In this document: positions 34,266-34,307 of the stretch, piece by piece | How positions within the stretch are numbered: the first letter of the stretch is position 1 | How the letters are laid out: each line of letters opens with the position of its first letter | Assembly: GCF_002414005.1 (NCBI RefSeq) | Contig: NZ_DHYG01000048.1 | Span: 1 to 34,307 of the forward strand | Length of the DNA stretch: 34,307 nucleotides | Direction of reading: 5' to 3' | Source: Psychrobacter sp. UBA5136 | GTDB taxonomy: Bacteria > Pseudomonadota > Gammaproteobacteria > Pseudomonadales > Moraxellaceae | The notes under the pieces: generated by a model | What the model was told of the DNA's origin: nothing | Seen by the model: only the letters and a program-made list of their open reading frames with translations | Databases searched by the model: none | Program-made: the position numbers and the translations under genes

Positions 34266-34307
34266 GCTCTGTCTTAGTTTTTTGTATTTTGTAAATAAAA
34301 AAGCGCC

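Noticed and set aside
1..34307. tRNA, rRNA, prophage, insertion sequence or defence island
   Set aside because: I looked through the gaps and neighbours and saw no cloverleaf, rRNA-like segment, transposase, integrase or defence gene. Covariance-model and profile searches would be needed to be certain.

Overview
The window reads as ordinary chromosome of a gammaproteobacterium of the Moraxellaceae, most likely Psychrobacter. I base this on protein character (an AlmA-type long-chain monooxygenase close to the Acinetobacter one, a fused HisIE, IHF-alpha, TatABC), moderate-GC genes separated by AT-rich gaps, and gene neighbourhoods such as lgt-thyA-folA, hisIE-tatABC and rpmI-rplT // pheS-pheT-ihfA. 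The genus is inference from memory of these families; no database was searched. I see no rRNA, tRNA, CRISPR array, intact insertion sequence, prophage or plasmid gene.

Layout. 1-2.5 kb, minus strand: lgt, thyA, folA (lipoprotein lipidation, dTMP synthesis and folate recycling). 2.75-3.6 kb, plus: a TANGO2/NRDE protein, ending at a two-way terminator against rppH (minus). 4.7-5.5 kb, plus: a YhfA-type OsmC protein and a MAPEG membrane protein. 5.6-8.2 kb, minus: a DusC-like tRNA-dihydrouridine synthase and a short UvrD-like helicase. 8.4-11.4 kb, minus: tatC, tatB, tatA and hisIE. 11.8-17 kb, plus: rpmI-rplT, a terminator, then pheS-pheT and ihfA, the last with its own promoter. 17.2-19.3 kb: an acidic lipoprotein (minus), the YpfJ zinc metallopeptidase (plus) and a glycine-zipper lipoprotein (minus), separated by strong terminators. 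19.7-21.9 kb, minus: rho and trxA. 22.3-24.8 kb, plus: rluA and the AlmA-like monooxygenase, which converges on a D-2-hydroxyacid dehydrogenase (24.8-25.7 kb, minus). 26-29.3 kb, minus: a membrane sensor histidine kinase followed by a double-receiver protein, forming a two-component system. 30-34.3 kb, plus: rapA and tesB.

The core is information processing and housekeeping: translation (L35, L20, PheRS, DusC, RluA), transcription (Rho, RapA), RNA decay (RppH), nucleoid architecture (IHF), protein export and envelope (Tat, Lgt, lipoproteins) and redox (TrxA, OsmC). Accessory character is limited to the AlmA-like enzyme, the two-component pair and the small lipoproteins. The points most worth a second look are a four-unit 16-bp tandem repeat in the pheS leader, a three-unit 15-bp tandem repeat between rapA and tesB, a double-receiver protein with no output domain beside a Cache-type kinase, a basic low-complexity insertion in the AlmA-like enzyme, a C-rich G-poor rho leader, and two start-less open stretches in the gaps flanking rapA. 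I did not find a convincing new multi-gene system.
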